This document shows, one piece after another, positions 8,011 to 16,518 of a stretch of 64,000 nt of DNA; the first letter of the stretch is position 1; each line of letters starts with the position of its first letter. This DNA is from Clostridiaceae bacterium (GTDB taxonomy: Bacteria > Bacillota > Clostridia > Oscillospirales > Acutalibacteraceae). The stretch lies in the NCBI GenBank assembly GCA_016285645.1, contig JAEERC010000041.1, positions 1 through 64,000 on the forward strand, written 5' to 3'. The position numbers and the translations under genes were made by a program. The notes below the pieces were generated by a model that saw nothing but the letters and a program-made list of their open reading frames with translations, was not told where the DNA came from and did not search any database.

Positions 8011-10065
8011 TCAGTCTTCTTCTTCAGCCGCTTTCTTAGCGTCTTCAATAACCTTCTGCGCTACATTCGCGGGGGCGTCTTCATAGCGTGTGAACTCGAG
8101 TGAATAGTGGCCTCTGCCCGCGGTAATCTGACGAAGAACCGTGGAGAAGTCGCTCATTTCAGCCATGGGAACTTCCGCTACAAGTTCCTGCATCTTGGGC
8201 TCGTCCGCCGCGCCCATGCCGAGAACTCTGCCGCGGCGCTTTGTAACGTCGCTCATAACATCGCCGAAGTTGTCGGCGGGCATATATGCCTTGAGTGTGC
8301 CGATGGGCTCAAGAATTGTGGGCTGGGCTTCGGGAACAGCCGCCTTGAAAGCGAGCTGAGCGGCGGTTTTGAACGCCATTTCCGAGGAGTCAACCGGATG
8401 GTAGGAGCCGAAATAGAGGGCGGCTTTGATGCCGACCATCGGATAACCCGCGATTATGCCCTTCGCGATGCTCTCGCGCAGACCCTTTTCAACAGCGGGG
8501 AAGTAGTTCTTGGGAACGGCGCCGCCTACAACCTCGTCGGAGGTGAACACGAAATCCTCTTCGCCGTCATAGGGCTCAAAGCGGATCCATACATCGCCGA
8601 ACTGACCGTGGCCGCCGGTCTGCTTCTTGTGGCGTCCCTGTTTCTCAACGGTCTTGCGGATTGTTTCCCTGTAAGCGACTCTGGGGTCGGAAAGTTCGAC
8701 CTCAACGCCGAATTTATTCTTGAGTTTGTTGACGATTGTGAGAATGTGCTGTTCGCCGAGACCTTCGAGAATCTGTTCCTTTGTTTCGGTGTCGGTATAG
8801 AACTTGATTGTCGAATCCTCTTCCGAAAGACGGGTGAAGCCGGCGGCTACCTTGTCCTCCTCGCCCTTCTTCTTTGCCTTTACGCACTTGCGCAGGCAGG
8901 GAGCCGGGAAGTCAACGGGAGCGAGTTCAACAACGTTTTTCTCGTCGCACATTGTGTCGTTTGTTCTGAAGCCGTCAAGCTTGGTAACAACGCCGATATC
9001 GCCTGCGGGAATAGCCGCCGCGTCCTCGGTCTTGCCGCCCTTTACGGTAACGATTTTGCCCATCTTCTGGCTCTCGCCTGTGCGGGCGTTGTATGCGGGA
9101 GTCGCGGCTGTGATTTTGCCGGAAACCACCTTGAAGAAGCTCATCTTGCCTACGAACGGGTCGGCTACGGTCTTGAAGCAGATTGCCGCGAGAGGTCCGT
9201 TTTCGTCGCACTTGAGGTCGCCTTCGCCCGCCGCGGAAGCAGCGTCCGGAGCGTAGGAGACGATGCCGTCAAGGATGAGGTCAACTGCGTCGGTGAGAAG
9301 ACCCGCGCAGGCGAATACGGGGTAGATGTCTCCGCCCGCGATGCCGGCCTTGAGACCCTTTGCGATTTCTTCGGGAGTGAGGGGCTCTTCCATGAAGAAT
9401 TTCTCCATAAGCTCCTCGTCGGCGGACGCGACCGCCTCTGTGAACATTGCCTTCATCTCTTCAACTTGGGCGTTGTCGGGAACGGGAACTTCCGTTGCCT
9501 TGCCGTTTGCGTATTTGAACGCCTTGCCTGTGGCGAAATCGACATAAGCGGTAACCGCGCCGCCCTCAACCACGGGAACGACTACGGGGCACGCCTGAGT
9601 CTCATATTCCGCCTTGATGGCGTCGAATGTCTTGTAGAAGTCGGTGTTTTCCGCGTCGCAGCGGGTAACGGCGAACATCTTGGCGATGCCTCTCTTTGAA
9701 GCCGCCTTGCACGCCTTTTCCGCGCCTACATCGAAGCCGGAGCCTGCCGCGAGAACAACGAGTACGCTTTCCGCCGCGCGGATTGCCTCGCTCACGCCGC
9801 CCTCAAAGTCGAAAAGACCGGGGGCGTCAAGTATATTGATTTTTGTATTCTTCCACTCCAGCGGAGCCATAGCGGAAGAGATTGATGTTTTGCGGGCTTT
9901 TTCCTCGGGGTCATAGTCGAGGGTTGTATTGCCGTCGGCTACCTTGCCGAGGCGTTCCGTCGCTTTCGCGAGGAAGAGCATGGCTTCCGCAAGAGTCGTC
10001 TTGCCTCTGCCGCCGTGACCTGCTATCGCCACGTTTCTGATGTCTTTTGCACTGTAGGCTTTCAA
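8011..10065 (-). CDS. EF-G2-type translational GTPase (FusA paralogue)
   Basis: A 684-residue protein with full EF-G domain order: GTP-binding domain, domain II, and domains III-V (EQILEGLGEQHI, DPRVAYRETI, GHGQFGDVWI). The G-motifs deviate from canonical EF-G: G1 is GHGGRGKTT, not AHVDAGKTT; G3 is DAPGLFDF, so the catalytic His of DTPGH is Leu; G4 is TRCD, not NKMD. These are features of the EF-G2 subfamily, whose members are paralogues and not the housekeeping translocase. TTG is the start, behind AAGGAGG. A promoter is seen upstream and a hairpin downstream, so it is monocistronic. Cellular role unknown. Confidence 0.85.
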   Translation of the reverse strand: MKAYSAKDIRNVAIAGHGGRGKTTLAEAMLFLAKATERLGKVADGNTTLDYDPEEKARKTSISSAMAPLEWKNTKINILDAPGLFDFEGGVSEAIRAAESVLVVLAAGSGFDVGAEKACKAASKRGIAKMFAVTRCDAENTDFYKTFDAIKAEYETQACPVVVPVVEGGAVTAYVDFATGKAFKYANGKATEVPVPDNAQVEEMKAMFTEAVASADEELMEKFFMEEPLTPEEIAKGLKAGIAGGDIYPVFACAGLLTDAVDLILDGIVSYAPDAASAAGEGDLKCDENGPLAAICFKTVADPFVGKMSFFKVVSGKITAATPAYNARTGESQKMGKIVTVKGGKTEDAAAIPAGDIGVVTKLDGFRTNDTMCDEKNVVELAPVDFPAPCLRKCVKAKKKGEEDKVAAGFTRLSEEDSTIKFYTDTETKEQILEGLGEQHILTIVNKLKNKFGVEVELSDPRVAYRETIRKTVEKQGRHKKQTGGHGQFGDVWIRFEPYDGEEDFVFTSDEVVGGAVPKNYFPAVEKGLRESIAKGIIAGYPMVGIKAALYFGSYHPVDSSEMAFKTAAQLAFKAAVPEAQPTILEPIGTLKAYMPADNFGDVMSDVTKRRGRVLGMGAADEPKMQELVAEVPMAEMSDFSTVLRQITAGRGHYSLEFTRYEDAPANVAQKVIEDAKKAAEEED

Positions 10066-10144
10066 ATAATTTTCCTCCTTAAGTTATGCCTTTCCGCCGG
10101 TGAGGCGGTCAGCCGCGATTTGATAAAACGCGATATCACGGGTT

Positions 10145-10173
10145 ATTATATCATAACGCTTTTTTTAATTCAA
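10145..10173 (-). promoter_or_regulatory. Sigma-A-type promoter of the EF-G2 gene
   Basis: On the minus strand TTGAAT (10173-10168), a 17-base spacer, and a perfect TATAAT (10150-10145). The leader to the TTG start is about 75 bases, with no strong secondary structure noticed. Confidence 0.7.
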
Positions 10174-10200
10174 TATAAAAATAATTTTTTTATTTTCAAT

Positions 10201-11598
10201 TTAATTCCCCGTGCCGGGCTTATCCGCCTGCCGGTTTTCCTCCGCCTTTTCCGCGGCTTTTTCCTGCGGGTCCGCGGGCGATTCGGGCGAGGGCTCCTGC
10301 TCGGTGAGCGAGAAGTTTCCCACTATCCTCTTCGGGTGTCTCACGGCGTCCGAGATTCCGCTTATGACGGGCTTTAAAAGCTCCTGCTCGGGCGGAATTT
10401 TTGTGGCAAGCTCGTGCTTTTCGCCGTAGAGATGAATGACGCCGTCCTCGTTTAATTTTTTGAGCACAACCATCGTTATCGGGAAGGCGAACATGCCTAT
10501 AACACCGATGGTTTCAAGCCCTATATACATACCCATAAGGGTCAGAATCGAGGGTATTCCGAGGTTGAAGCCGACAAGCTTCGGCTCGATTATCTGGCGT
10601 ATTATCGTGATGCACGCGTAGATTATCAAAAGCCCTATGCCCATACCGATTTCGTGCGAAATTATGAAGCTGTAGAGCGCCCAGGGAATAATCACCGTGC
10701 CCGTGCCGAATATCGGCAGTATGTCGAGCAGCGCCGTGAGAACGGCGACAAGAATGAGGTGTTCGCCTTCATACGCACCGCAGAGTTTCAGTATGAAAAG
10801 CCCGATTGTCAACTCCGCGAATGTGATGAAAATTATAACGGCGTAGCTTTTCACAAGTTGCCCGAGGGAGTATAAAGTGATGCGTTTTACCGTCGAAATC
10901 TTTTTGACGGTAGTCTTTTTGAGCGCCTTTTTCGCCGCCTCGGTGAGGTTGTCGTAGCCGACGGTCACAAAGAAGCAGGCAACAATGGTGATAATCGCCG
11001 CGAGGAGCTTTGAGGGCAGCGACATAGCCGTTGAAATAACGGGCTGGGCGATTGACGAGACATTGAATGACTTGCCCGAAATCGTGTCGGAAATCGTTGA
11101 GAATGAAAGCCCCGAAAGCTTTAAAAGCGAGGTGATTCCCGCTCCGTCCTCTGCGGATTTATACAGGCGGTCGAAGAAGTCCGCGGTCGCGGTTCTCGCC
11201 GCCGCTCCGGGCTCTCCGGGCACGGCCGAAACCACCCTGAGAGCGACATTTTCAATGTCTCTTACAAGCACGGGCAGATTCGACAGTTTCTTTGCCGCGA
11301 AGTCCTTGACATCCACCGCGCTCGTGTAAATTTTATAGCCGATAAGGGCTAACAGACCGAGCGCTATGAGCAGGAAAAGAATAAGGAAAACCGTCGAGAT
11401 AATTCCCTTTTTAATTTTGGTTTTTTCATTGATTTTGTTGATGGGTTTCTGAAGAATCACCGCCACCGCGAGAGCGAAAACGAACGGGAAAAACAGCCAG
11501 AAAGCGTACTTCAGAAACAGGAAAAACGCCGTCGCGAGCACAACGAGATACGCAATATTTATCAGCGTCGCGCGGCGGGATTCGGTTTCGGGAGCCAT
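10201..11598 (-). CDS. AI-2E family transporter / YtvI-like permease
   Basis: A 465-residue membrane protein with the AI-2E/YtvI/PerM pattern: two or three N-terminal spans (LINIAYLVVLATAFFLFLKY, FVFALAVAVIL), a cytoplasmic basic loop, a central extracytoplasmic region (about 105-200), then a group of spans with the family's typical LTALLDILPIFGTGTVIIP and the motif QIIEPKLVGFNLGIP. The last 60 residues are a hydrophilic tail rich in Pro/Glu. ATG 11598 follows AAGGAGG. Some relatives export autoinducer-2 or ions, others act in sporulation; the substrate is not predictable here. Confidence 0.85.
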   Translation of the reverse strand: MAPETESRRATLINIAYLVVLATAFFLFLKYAFWLFFPFVFALAVAVILQKPINKINEKTKIKKGIISTVFLILFLLIALGLLALIGYKIYTSAVDVKDFAAKKLSNLPVLVRDIENVALRVVSAVPGEPGAAARTATADFFDRLYKSAEDGAGITSLLKLSGLSFSTISDTISGKSFNVSSIAQPVISTAMSLPSKLLAAIITIVACFFVTVGYDNLTEAAKKALKKTTVKKISTVKRITLYSLGQLVKSYAVIIFITFAELTIGLFILKLCGAYEGEHLILVAVLTALLDILPIFGTGTVIIPWALYSFIISHEIGMGIGLLIIYACITIIRQIIEPKLVGFNLGIPSILTLMGMYIGLETIGVIGMFAFPITMVVLKKLNEDGVIHLYGEKHELATKIPPEQELLKPVISGISDAVRHPKRIVGNFSLTEQEPSPESPADPQEKAAEKAEENRQADKPGTGN

Positions 11599-11726
11599 AA
11601 TCCGCGCCTCCTTGTGTATAAATTGATTATTACCCGAATTATTTTACTGCATAAGTTATATAAAATCAACGAAAAACTGTGAATTCACAAAAAAAGATTA
11701 AAATAATACTTTAAAAAGTAATTTTT

Positions 11727-11756
11727 TTGTGATAATATTTAAAACTGCGATATTAT
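11727..11756 (+). promoter_or_regulatory. Promoter of the hom-lysC-hydG operon
   Basis: TTGTGA (11727-11732), an 18-base spacer and TATTAT (11751-11756), 36 bases before the hom start. It lies in an AT-rich divergent region between the permease gene and hom. No T-box, lysine riboswitch or attenuator was recognised in the short leader. Confidence 0.55.
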
Positions 11757-11792
11757 ACACATACGCAAGCCCGTATAAAAAGGAGAATTTTT

Positions 11793-13031
11793 ATGAACAT
11801 TGCAGTAATGGGTTACGGTGTCGTCGGCTCGGGCGTTGCCGAGGTTCTCGCGAAGAACCACGATCAGATAGTCAGAAAAAGCCGTCAGGACGACATGCAG
11901 CTCAAATATATTCTTGACAGGCGCACTTTCCCGGGCGATGTCAACGAGCACCTCGTCGTGTCCGATTTCTCAAAGATAATCGAGGACGACAGCGTGAAGA
12001 TTGTTGTTGAGACAATGGGCGGTCTTCACCCCGCGTACGAGTTCGTGCTCGAATGTCTCAACGCGGGCAAGAGCGTTGTCACCTCCAACAAGGAGCTCGT
12101 CGCCGAAAAGGGCTGCGAACTGCTCAAAGCCGCGCAGGAGCACAATGTAAACTTCCTGTTTGAGGCGAGCGTCGGCGGCGGCATACCGATTATCCGCCCG
12201 ATTACCCAGTGCCTCGCGGCAAACGACATAAACGAAATCGCGGGCATACTCAACGGCACAACGAACTTCATTCTTACAATGATGATAAAAGAGGGTATGG
12301 ACTTCGACGAGGCGCTTCGTCTCGCCCAGAGGAACGGCTACGCCGAGCGCGACCCGAGCGCGGATATCGAGGGTCACGACGCCTGCAGAAAAATCGCGAT
12401 TCTCGCGGCTCTCTGCTTCGGCAAGCATGTTTACCCCGCCGATATCGAAACCGAGGGCATAACAAAAATCACCCTCGCCGATGTCGATTACGCGGCGAAC
12501 TGGGGCGGAGTCATCAAACTCATAGCCAGAGCGAAGAAACTCGAAAACGGCAAAATCACAGCCATTGTCAGCCCCGCTTTTGTCGAATACGGCAGCCAGC
12601 TCGCGGGCGTTGACGATGTTTTCAACGCGATTCTCGTGCGCGGCGACGCCATAGGCGATGTCGTCTTCTACGGCAGGGGCGCGGGCAAGCTTCCCACGGC
12701 GAGCGCTGTTGTTGCCGATGTCATCGACTGCGCCGTTCACATCAAAGAGCGCAAGGATTTCGGCTGGGGCGAAGGCGAGGAGAACTATGTGCAGAGTTAT
12801 CTCGACACAGAAAACGCCCTCTATGTCCGCTTCACCTCGGACAATAAGGAAAAAGCCCTTTCCGACGCACAGGAAATTTTCGGCGGCGTGAAGGTTCTTG
12901 AAAGAAAGGACGCCCCCGCGAACGAAGGCGCTTTCGCCACCCCCGTCGCCAAAGAGGGCGACCTGCGTGAAAAACTCGCGAAGATTGACGGCATTACCGT
13001 TGAGAGCGTTATCCGCATTACCGATTATTGA
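11793..13031 (+). CDS. hom: Homoserine dehydrogenase
   Basis: NAD(P)-dependent reduction of aspartate semialdehyde to homoserine, the branch point to threonine and methionine. The 412 residues open with the Rossmann motif GYGVVGSGV, followed by catalytic-domain landmarks VVTSNKELVAEKG, the ILNGTTNFILT motif, and YAERDPSADIEGHDACRK. The C-terminus (about 335-412) is an ACT domain (LYVRFTSDNKEKALSDA), so feedback control by threonine is likely from family knowledge. ATG 11793 is behind AAAAGGAG. It is the first gene of an operon with lysC 27 bases downstream. Confidence 0.97.
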   Translation: MNIAVMGYGVVGSGVAEVLAKNHDQIVRKSRQDDMQLKYILDRRTFPGDVNEHLVVSDFSKIIEDDSVKIVVETMGGLHPAYEFVLECLNAGKSVVTSNKELVAEKGCELLKAAQEHNVNFLFEASVGGGIPIIRPITQCLAANDINEIAGILNGTTNFILTMMIKEGMDFDEALRLAQRNGYAERDPSADIEGHDACRKIAILAALCFGKHVYPADIETEGITKITLADVDYAANWGGVIKLIARAKKLENGKITAIVSPAFVEYGSQLAGVDDVFNAILVRGDAIGDVVFYGRGAGKLPTASAVVADVIDCAVHIKERKDFGWGEGEENYVQSYLDTENALYVRFTSDNKEKALSDAQEIFGGVKVLERKDAPANEGAFATPVAKEGDLREKLAKIDGITVESVIRITDY

Positions 13032-13058
13032 TAATTTGACCGGGAGGTTATTTAATAA

Positions 13059-14270
13059 ATGGCACTTATAGTTCAGAAATTCGGCGGCAGTTCCGTCAAG
13101 GATGCCGAGCGCGTGATGAATGTTGCGCGCATAGTCACAGACACATACAAAAACGGCAATCAGGTTGTTGTCGTGGTCTCCGCCCAGGGCGACACCACCG
13201 ATGACCTTATAGCGAAGGCGAAGGAGATAAACCCCGGCGCCTCCAAGCGCGAAATGGATATGCTTATGAGCGCGGGCGAGCAGATTTCAATAGCCCTTCT
13301 CGCGATGGCAATCGAAAAACTCGGCTGCCCCGCGAAATCGCTCCTCGGCTGGCAGGCGGGCTTCAACACGAACTCCGTTTACGGCAGCGCGAGAATCAAG
13401 AAGCTCGACACCCAGCGCATCAAAATGGAACTCGCCAACAGAAATATAGTCGTTGTGGCGGGCTTCCAGGGAATATGCAAATATGACGACATAACCACCC
13501 TCGGCAGAGGCGGCTCGGACACGAGCGCGGTTGCCATAGCCGCGGCGATGCACGCCGACAAATGCCAGATTTTCACCGATGTTGAAGGCGTTTTCACCGC
13601 CGACCCGCGCAAGATAAAGAACGCGAAGAAGCTTCAGGAAATCACCTACGACGAAATGCTCGAGCTCGCCACTCTCGGCGCGCAGGTGCTCAACAACCGC
13701 TCGGTTGAAATGGCGAAGAAATACAATGTTCAGCTTGAGGTGCTTTCAAGCTACACAAATAAACCCGGTACGATTGTCAAGGAGGTAACAAAAATGGAAA
13801 AAATGCTTATCAGAGGCGTAACAAAGGATACAGACGTAGCGAGAATCTCAATTATCGGCGTGCCCGATATCCCCGGCATCGCTTACAAGATTTTCGGCAA
13901 ACTCGCTTCCCAGAACATAAATGTTGACATCATCCTTCAGTCCGTCGGCAGAGACGGCACAAAGGATATCGCTTTCACCGTCAGCAAGGCGAACGGCCCC
14001 GCGGCGGTTGAACTGCTCGGCGGCTGCGACTTCCTTGACGGTCTCGCCATGAAGTGCGACACCGATGTTGCAAAGGTCAGCGTTGTGGGCGCGGGTATGG
14101 AAACACATCCCGGCACCGCCTCAACAATGTTCGAGGCGCTCTTTGACCGCGATATCAATATCCAGATGATTTCCACCAGCGAAATCAAAATCTCCGTTCT
14201 CATCGACGCGAAAGACGCGGACGACGCCGTCGCGGCGGTTCACAAGGCGTTCTTCCCCGAAGAGGACTGA
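13059..14270 (+). CDS. lysC: Aspartate kinase, alpha chain
   Basis: Catalyses ATP-dependent phosphorylation of aspartate, the first step to lysine, threonine and methionine. The 403 residues begin IVQKFGGSSV, contain LGRGGSDTSAVAIAAAM and FTDVEGVFTADPR, and end in two ACT domains (from about residue 255). The length fits the Bacillus aspartokinase II type. ATG 13059 follows GGGAGG. An internal in-frame start with a strong ribosome binding site is present at 13794. Its place directly after hom indicates coordinate control of the aspartate family. Confidence 0.97.
   Translation: MALIVQKFGGSSVKDAERVMNVARIVTDTYKNGNQVVVVVSAQGDTTDDLIAKAKEINPGASKREMDMLMSAGEQISIALLAMAIEKLGCPAKSLLGWQAGFNTNSVYGSARIKKLDTQRIKMELANRNIVVVAGFQGICKYDDITTLGRGGSDTSAVAIAAAMHADKCQIFTDVEGVFTADPRKIKNAKKLQEITYDEMLELATLGAQVLNNRSVEMAKKYNVQLEVLSSYTNKPGTIVKEVTKMEKMLIRGVTKDTDVARISIIGVPDIPGIAYKIFGKLASQNINVDIILQSVGRDGTKDIAFTVSKANGPAAVELLGGCDFLDGLAMKCDTDVAKVSVVGAGMETHPGTASTMFEALFDRDINIQMISTSEIKISVLIDAKDADDAVAAVHKAFFPEED
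13794..14270 (+). CDS. lysC: Aspartate kinase beta chain from an internal in-frame start
   Basis: Within lysC, AAGGAGG (13779-13785) stands 8 bases before an in-frame ATG at 13794, codon 246. The product would be 158 residues and consist only of the two ACT domains (MEKMLIRGVTKDTDVARISI onward). In Bacillus subtilis aspartokinase II the beta subunit is known to arise from such an internal start inside the same gene. Here the assignment is inferred from the ribosome binding site, the frame and the domain boundary. Confidence 0.7.
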   Translation: MEKMLIRGVTKDTDVARISIIGVPDIPGIAYKIFGKLASQNINVDIILQSVGRDGTKDIAFTVSKANGPAAVELLGGCDFLDGLAMKCDTDVAKVSVVGAGMETHPGTASTMFEALFDRDINIQMISTSEIKISVLIDAKDADDAVAAVHKAFFPEED

Positions 14271-14302
14271 GTTATACACCAACCCTTCACGGAGGTATCA
14301 AT

Positions 14303-14548
14303 ATGGAAACACGCGTTGCCATAATGGCGATAATAGTCGAAGACCCCGGTTGTGTTGAGGCGCTCAACGCCCTTCTTCACGAATACGGCGAATACATCAT
14401 CGGCAGAATGGGCATCCCCTACAAGGCAAAGGAGATAAACATCATCAGCATAGCCCTCGACGCCCCGCAGGATATAATCTCCGCGCTTTCGGGCAAAATC
14501 GGCAGGCTCGACAATGTCAGCGTAAAAATCGTATATTCAAACAAATAA
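14303..14548 (+). CDS. TM1266-type putative [FeFe]-hydrogenase system regulator
   Basis: An 81-residue protein of the small ACT-like/NikR-C-like family that is annotated as 'iron-only hydrogenase system regulator'. It begins METRVAIMAIIVED and contains the segment YIIGRMGIPYKAKEINIISIALDA, characteristic of that family. It lies 45 bases upstream of hydG, its usual neighbour. ATG 14303 follows CGGAGG. DNA binding has not been shown for this family to my knowledge, so 'regulator' is a name by association. It is probably on the hom-lysC transcript. Confidence 0.8.
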   Translation: METRVAIMAIIVEDPGCVEALNALLHEYGEYIIGRMGIPYKAKEINIISIALDAPQDIISALSGKIGRLDNVSVKIVYSNK

Positions 14549-14593
14549 TCAACTGAGGGGGAAGTCTCCTGACCCCGAAGAAAGGAAATAAAA

Positions 14594-16057
14594 ATGGCAG
14601 TTTATAATCCCAAATCACTCAAAGCGGAGGATTTCATCAACGATGAGGAAATCCGCCTGACGCTCGAATACGCGGAGCAGAACAAAAACAATGTCGAGTT
14701 AATCGACGAAATCCTCGAAAAGGCGCGCCCCGTCAAAAATGAAAACGGCGGCGGATGCACCTGCAGAGGGCTTACCCACCGTGAGGCGAGCGTGCTTCTC
14801 GCCTGCGAAATTCCCGAAAAGATTGAAAAAATGTACAAGGTAGCCGAGGAGATAAAGCTCGCCTTTTACGGCAACCGCATTGTTCTTTTCGCCCCGCTCT
14901 ACCTTTCAAACTACTGTGTCAACGGCTGTCTCTACTGCCCCTACCACCTCAAGAACAAGCACATCCCGCGCAAAAAACTCACTCAGGAGGAAGTGCGCGA
15001 GGAGGTCATAGCGCTTCAGGATTTAGGTCACAAACGCCTTGCGATTGAGGCGGGCGAGGATCCGGTCAACAACCCGATTGAGTACATCCTTGACTGCATC
15101 AACACGATTTACTCGGTTCACCATAAAAACGGCGACATCCGCAGGGTAAATGTCAACATCGCCGCCACAACGGTGGAAAACTACCGCAAGCTCAAGGAAG
15201 CGGGCATCGGCACATACATTCTTTTCCAGGAAACATACAATAAAGAGAGCTACGAATACCTGCACCCCACAGGCCCCAAGCACGATTACGCCTACCACAC
15301 CGAGGCAATGGACAGAGCCATGGACGGCGGCATAGACGATGTCGGTCTGGGCGTGCTCTTCGGGCTTGAGTCATATAAATACGAGTTCGCGGGTCTCATT
15401 ATGCACGCGGAACACCTCGAGGCGGTTCACGGCGTGGGTCCCCACACAATAAGCGTGCCGAGGGTAAAGCCCGCGGACGACATTGACCCCGACGAATTTG
15501 ACAATTCCATATCCGACGATATGTTCACGAAAATCGCCGCCTGCATACGCATAGCCGTTCCCTACACGGGTATGATTGTTTCCACCCGCGAAAACGAGCA
15601 GGTCCGCGCGAAGATGCTCAAAGTGGGCGTCTCCCAGGTCAGCGGCGGCTCGCGTACATCCGTGGGCGGCTACGCGGGCTACACTCCCGACGAACGCCCG
15701 CACGACACGGAGCAGTTCGATGTCAGCGACCAGCGCTCGCTCGACGAGGTTATCCACTGGCTCATTGACAACGGTCAGGTTCCCTCTTTCTGCACGGCTT
15801 GCTACCGCGAGGGCAGAACGGGCGACAGATTCATGTCGCTTTGCAAAAACGGTCAGATTCTCAACTGCTGCCACCCGAACGCCCTTATGACGCTCACCGA
15901 ATATCTCGTCGATTACGCCTCGCCCGAAACTAAAGAGGCGGGCTTCAGACTCATCGAAGAGGAATTGAAGCGCATTCCCAAGGACAAGGTCCGCGAAATC
16001 ACCGCTCAACACATTGAGGACATCAAAACCTCAGACAGCCGCGATTTCAGATTCTGA
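14594..16057 (+). CDS. hydG: [FeFe]-hydrogenase H-cluster maturase HydG
   Basis: Radical-SAM tyrosine lyase that makes the CO and CN ligands of the H-cluster. The 487 residues have the N-terminal radical-SAM cluster motif CVNGCLYC (CX3CX2C), and the C-terminal second-cluster motif CTACYREGRTGDRFMSLC with the following CC that separates HydG from the related thiamine enzyme ThiH. Conserved HydG stretches such as RKKLTQEEVREEV and SRTSVGGY are present. ATG 14594 is behind GAAAGGAAA. Its partners HydE and HydF are not in the window. It is the last gene of the operon after the TM1266-like gene. Confidence 0.95.
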   Translation: MAVYNPKSLKAEDFINDEEIRLTLEYAEQNKNNVELIDEILEKARPVKNENGGGCTCRGLTHREASVLLACEIPEKIEKMYKVAEEIKLAFYGNRIVLFAPLYLSNYCVNGCLYCPYHLKNKHIPRKKLTQEEVREEVIALQDLGHKRLAIEAGEDPVNNPIEYILDCINTIYSVHHKNGDIRRVNVNIAATTVENYRKLKEAGIGTYILFQETYNKESYEYLHPTGPKHDYAYHTEAMDRAMDGGIDDVGLGVLFGLESYKYEFAGLIMHAEHLEAVHGVGPHTISVPRVKPADDIDPDEFDNSISDDMFTKIAACIRIAVPYTGMIVSTRENEQVRAKMLKVGVSQVSGGSRTSVGGYAGYTPDERPHDTEQFDVSDQRSLDEVIHWLIDNGQVPSFCTACYREGRTGDRFMSLCKNGQILNCCHPNALMTLTEYLVDYASPETKEAGFRLIEEELKRIPKDKVREITAQHIEDIKTSDSRDFRF

Positions 16058-16097
16058 TTTTCAGATATTCAGATAACATGAAAGGAGAGTGAACGGC

Positions 16098-16394
16098 ATG
16101 AAAAGAAAAACACGCGTAACCGCGCTGCTGCTCGCGGCGCTTGTCGCCCTTGCCGTTGTATTCTCCTGCGCCGTCATAGTCTGTGAATCGGAACACGAAT
16201 GCTCCGGCGCGGACTGTGAAATCTGCCTTGCGGTCGCCTCCTGCGCGGGCTTTCTGCGTTTCGCAGGGCTTGCCGCGGCTGCGCTCGCGTTTGTTCTCGC
16301 GGCGTTTTTCCGCTGCGCGTCCGTTGTGCGCTCCCGCCGCGCTTCTTTCCGCAGGCAGTCACCCGTTATTCTCCGCGTAAAACTTCTCAACTGA
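16098..16394 (+). CDS. Small two-span membrane protein with Cys motif, zinc-operon neighbour
   Basis: A 98-residue protein. An N-terminal span (VTALLLAALVALAVVFSCAVIVC) is followed by a short loop with HECSGADCEICL, then a second span (FAGLAAAALAFVLAAFF) and a basic tail. Small proteins with this CxxxxCxxC loop occur beside zinc/manganese ABC transporters in Firmicutes, so metal binding in the external loop is plausible but unproven. ATG 16098 is preferred over GTG 16089, which touches the ribosome binding site AAAGGAGA. It precedes the znuA-like gene by 124 bases, which contain a structured element. Confidence 0.6.
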   Translation: MKRKTRVTALLLAALVALAVVFSCAVIVCESEHECSGADCEICLAVASCAGFLRFAGLAAAALAFVLAAFFRCASVVRSRRASFRRQSPVILRVKLLN

Positions 16395-16410
16395 ATAAAA
16401 CCATAAAATA

Positions 16411-16476
16411 ACAAGGGTAAAAATCTGCTTTTTCACAAAGCGGATTTGCCGTTTTACGGCGTACCCTTGTCTTTTT
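16411..16476 (+). promoter_or_regulatory. Three-way-junction structured leader upstream of the zinc operon
   Basis: Outer stem ACAAGGGTA (16411-16419) pairs perfectly with TACCCTTGT (16462-16470). Inside are two hairpins: ATCTGCTTT/AAAGCGGAT (16423-16431 with 16437-16445, one G-U pair) and GCCGT/ACGGC (16448-16452 with 16456-16460). A T-rich tail CTTTTT follows directly. It lies 48 bases before the znuA-like start. It could be a terminator for the previous gene, a riboswitch-like leader, or both. It does not match any riboswitch class I know. Confidence 0.55.
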
Positions 16477-16518
16477 ATACCCTTTTTCAACTATCGATTC
16501 ATAAGAGAGGTTTTATAT

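Noticed and set aside
8107-9699. 530-codon open frame on the plus strand
   Set aside because: Antisense to the EF-G2-type gene; arises from GC-rich codon positions, lacks a ribosome binding site and any domain.
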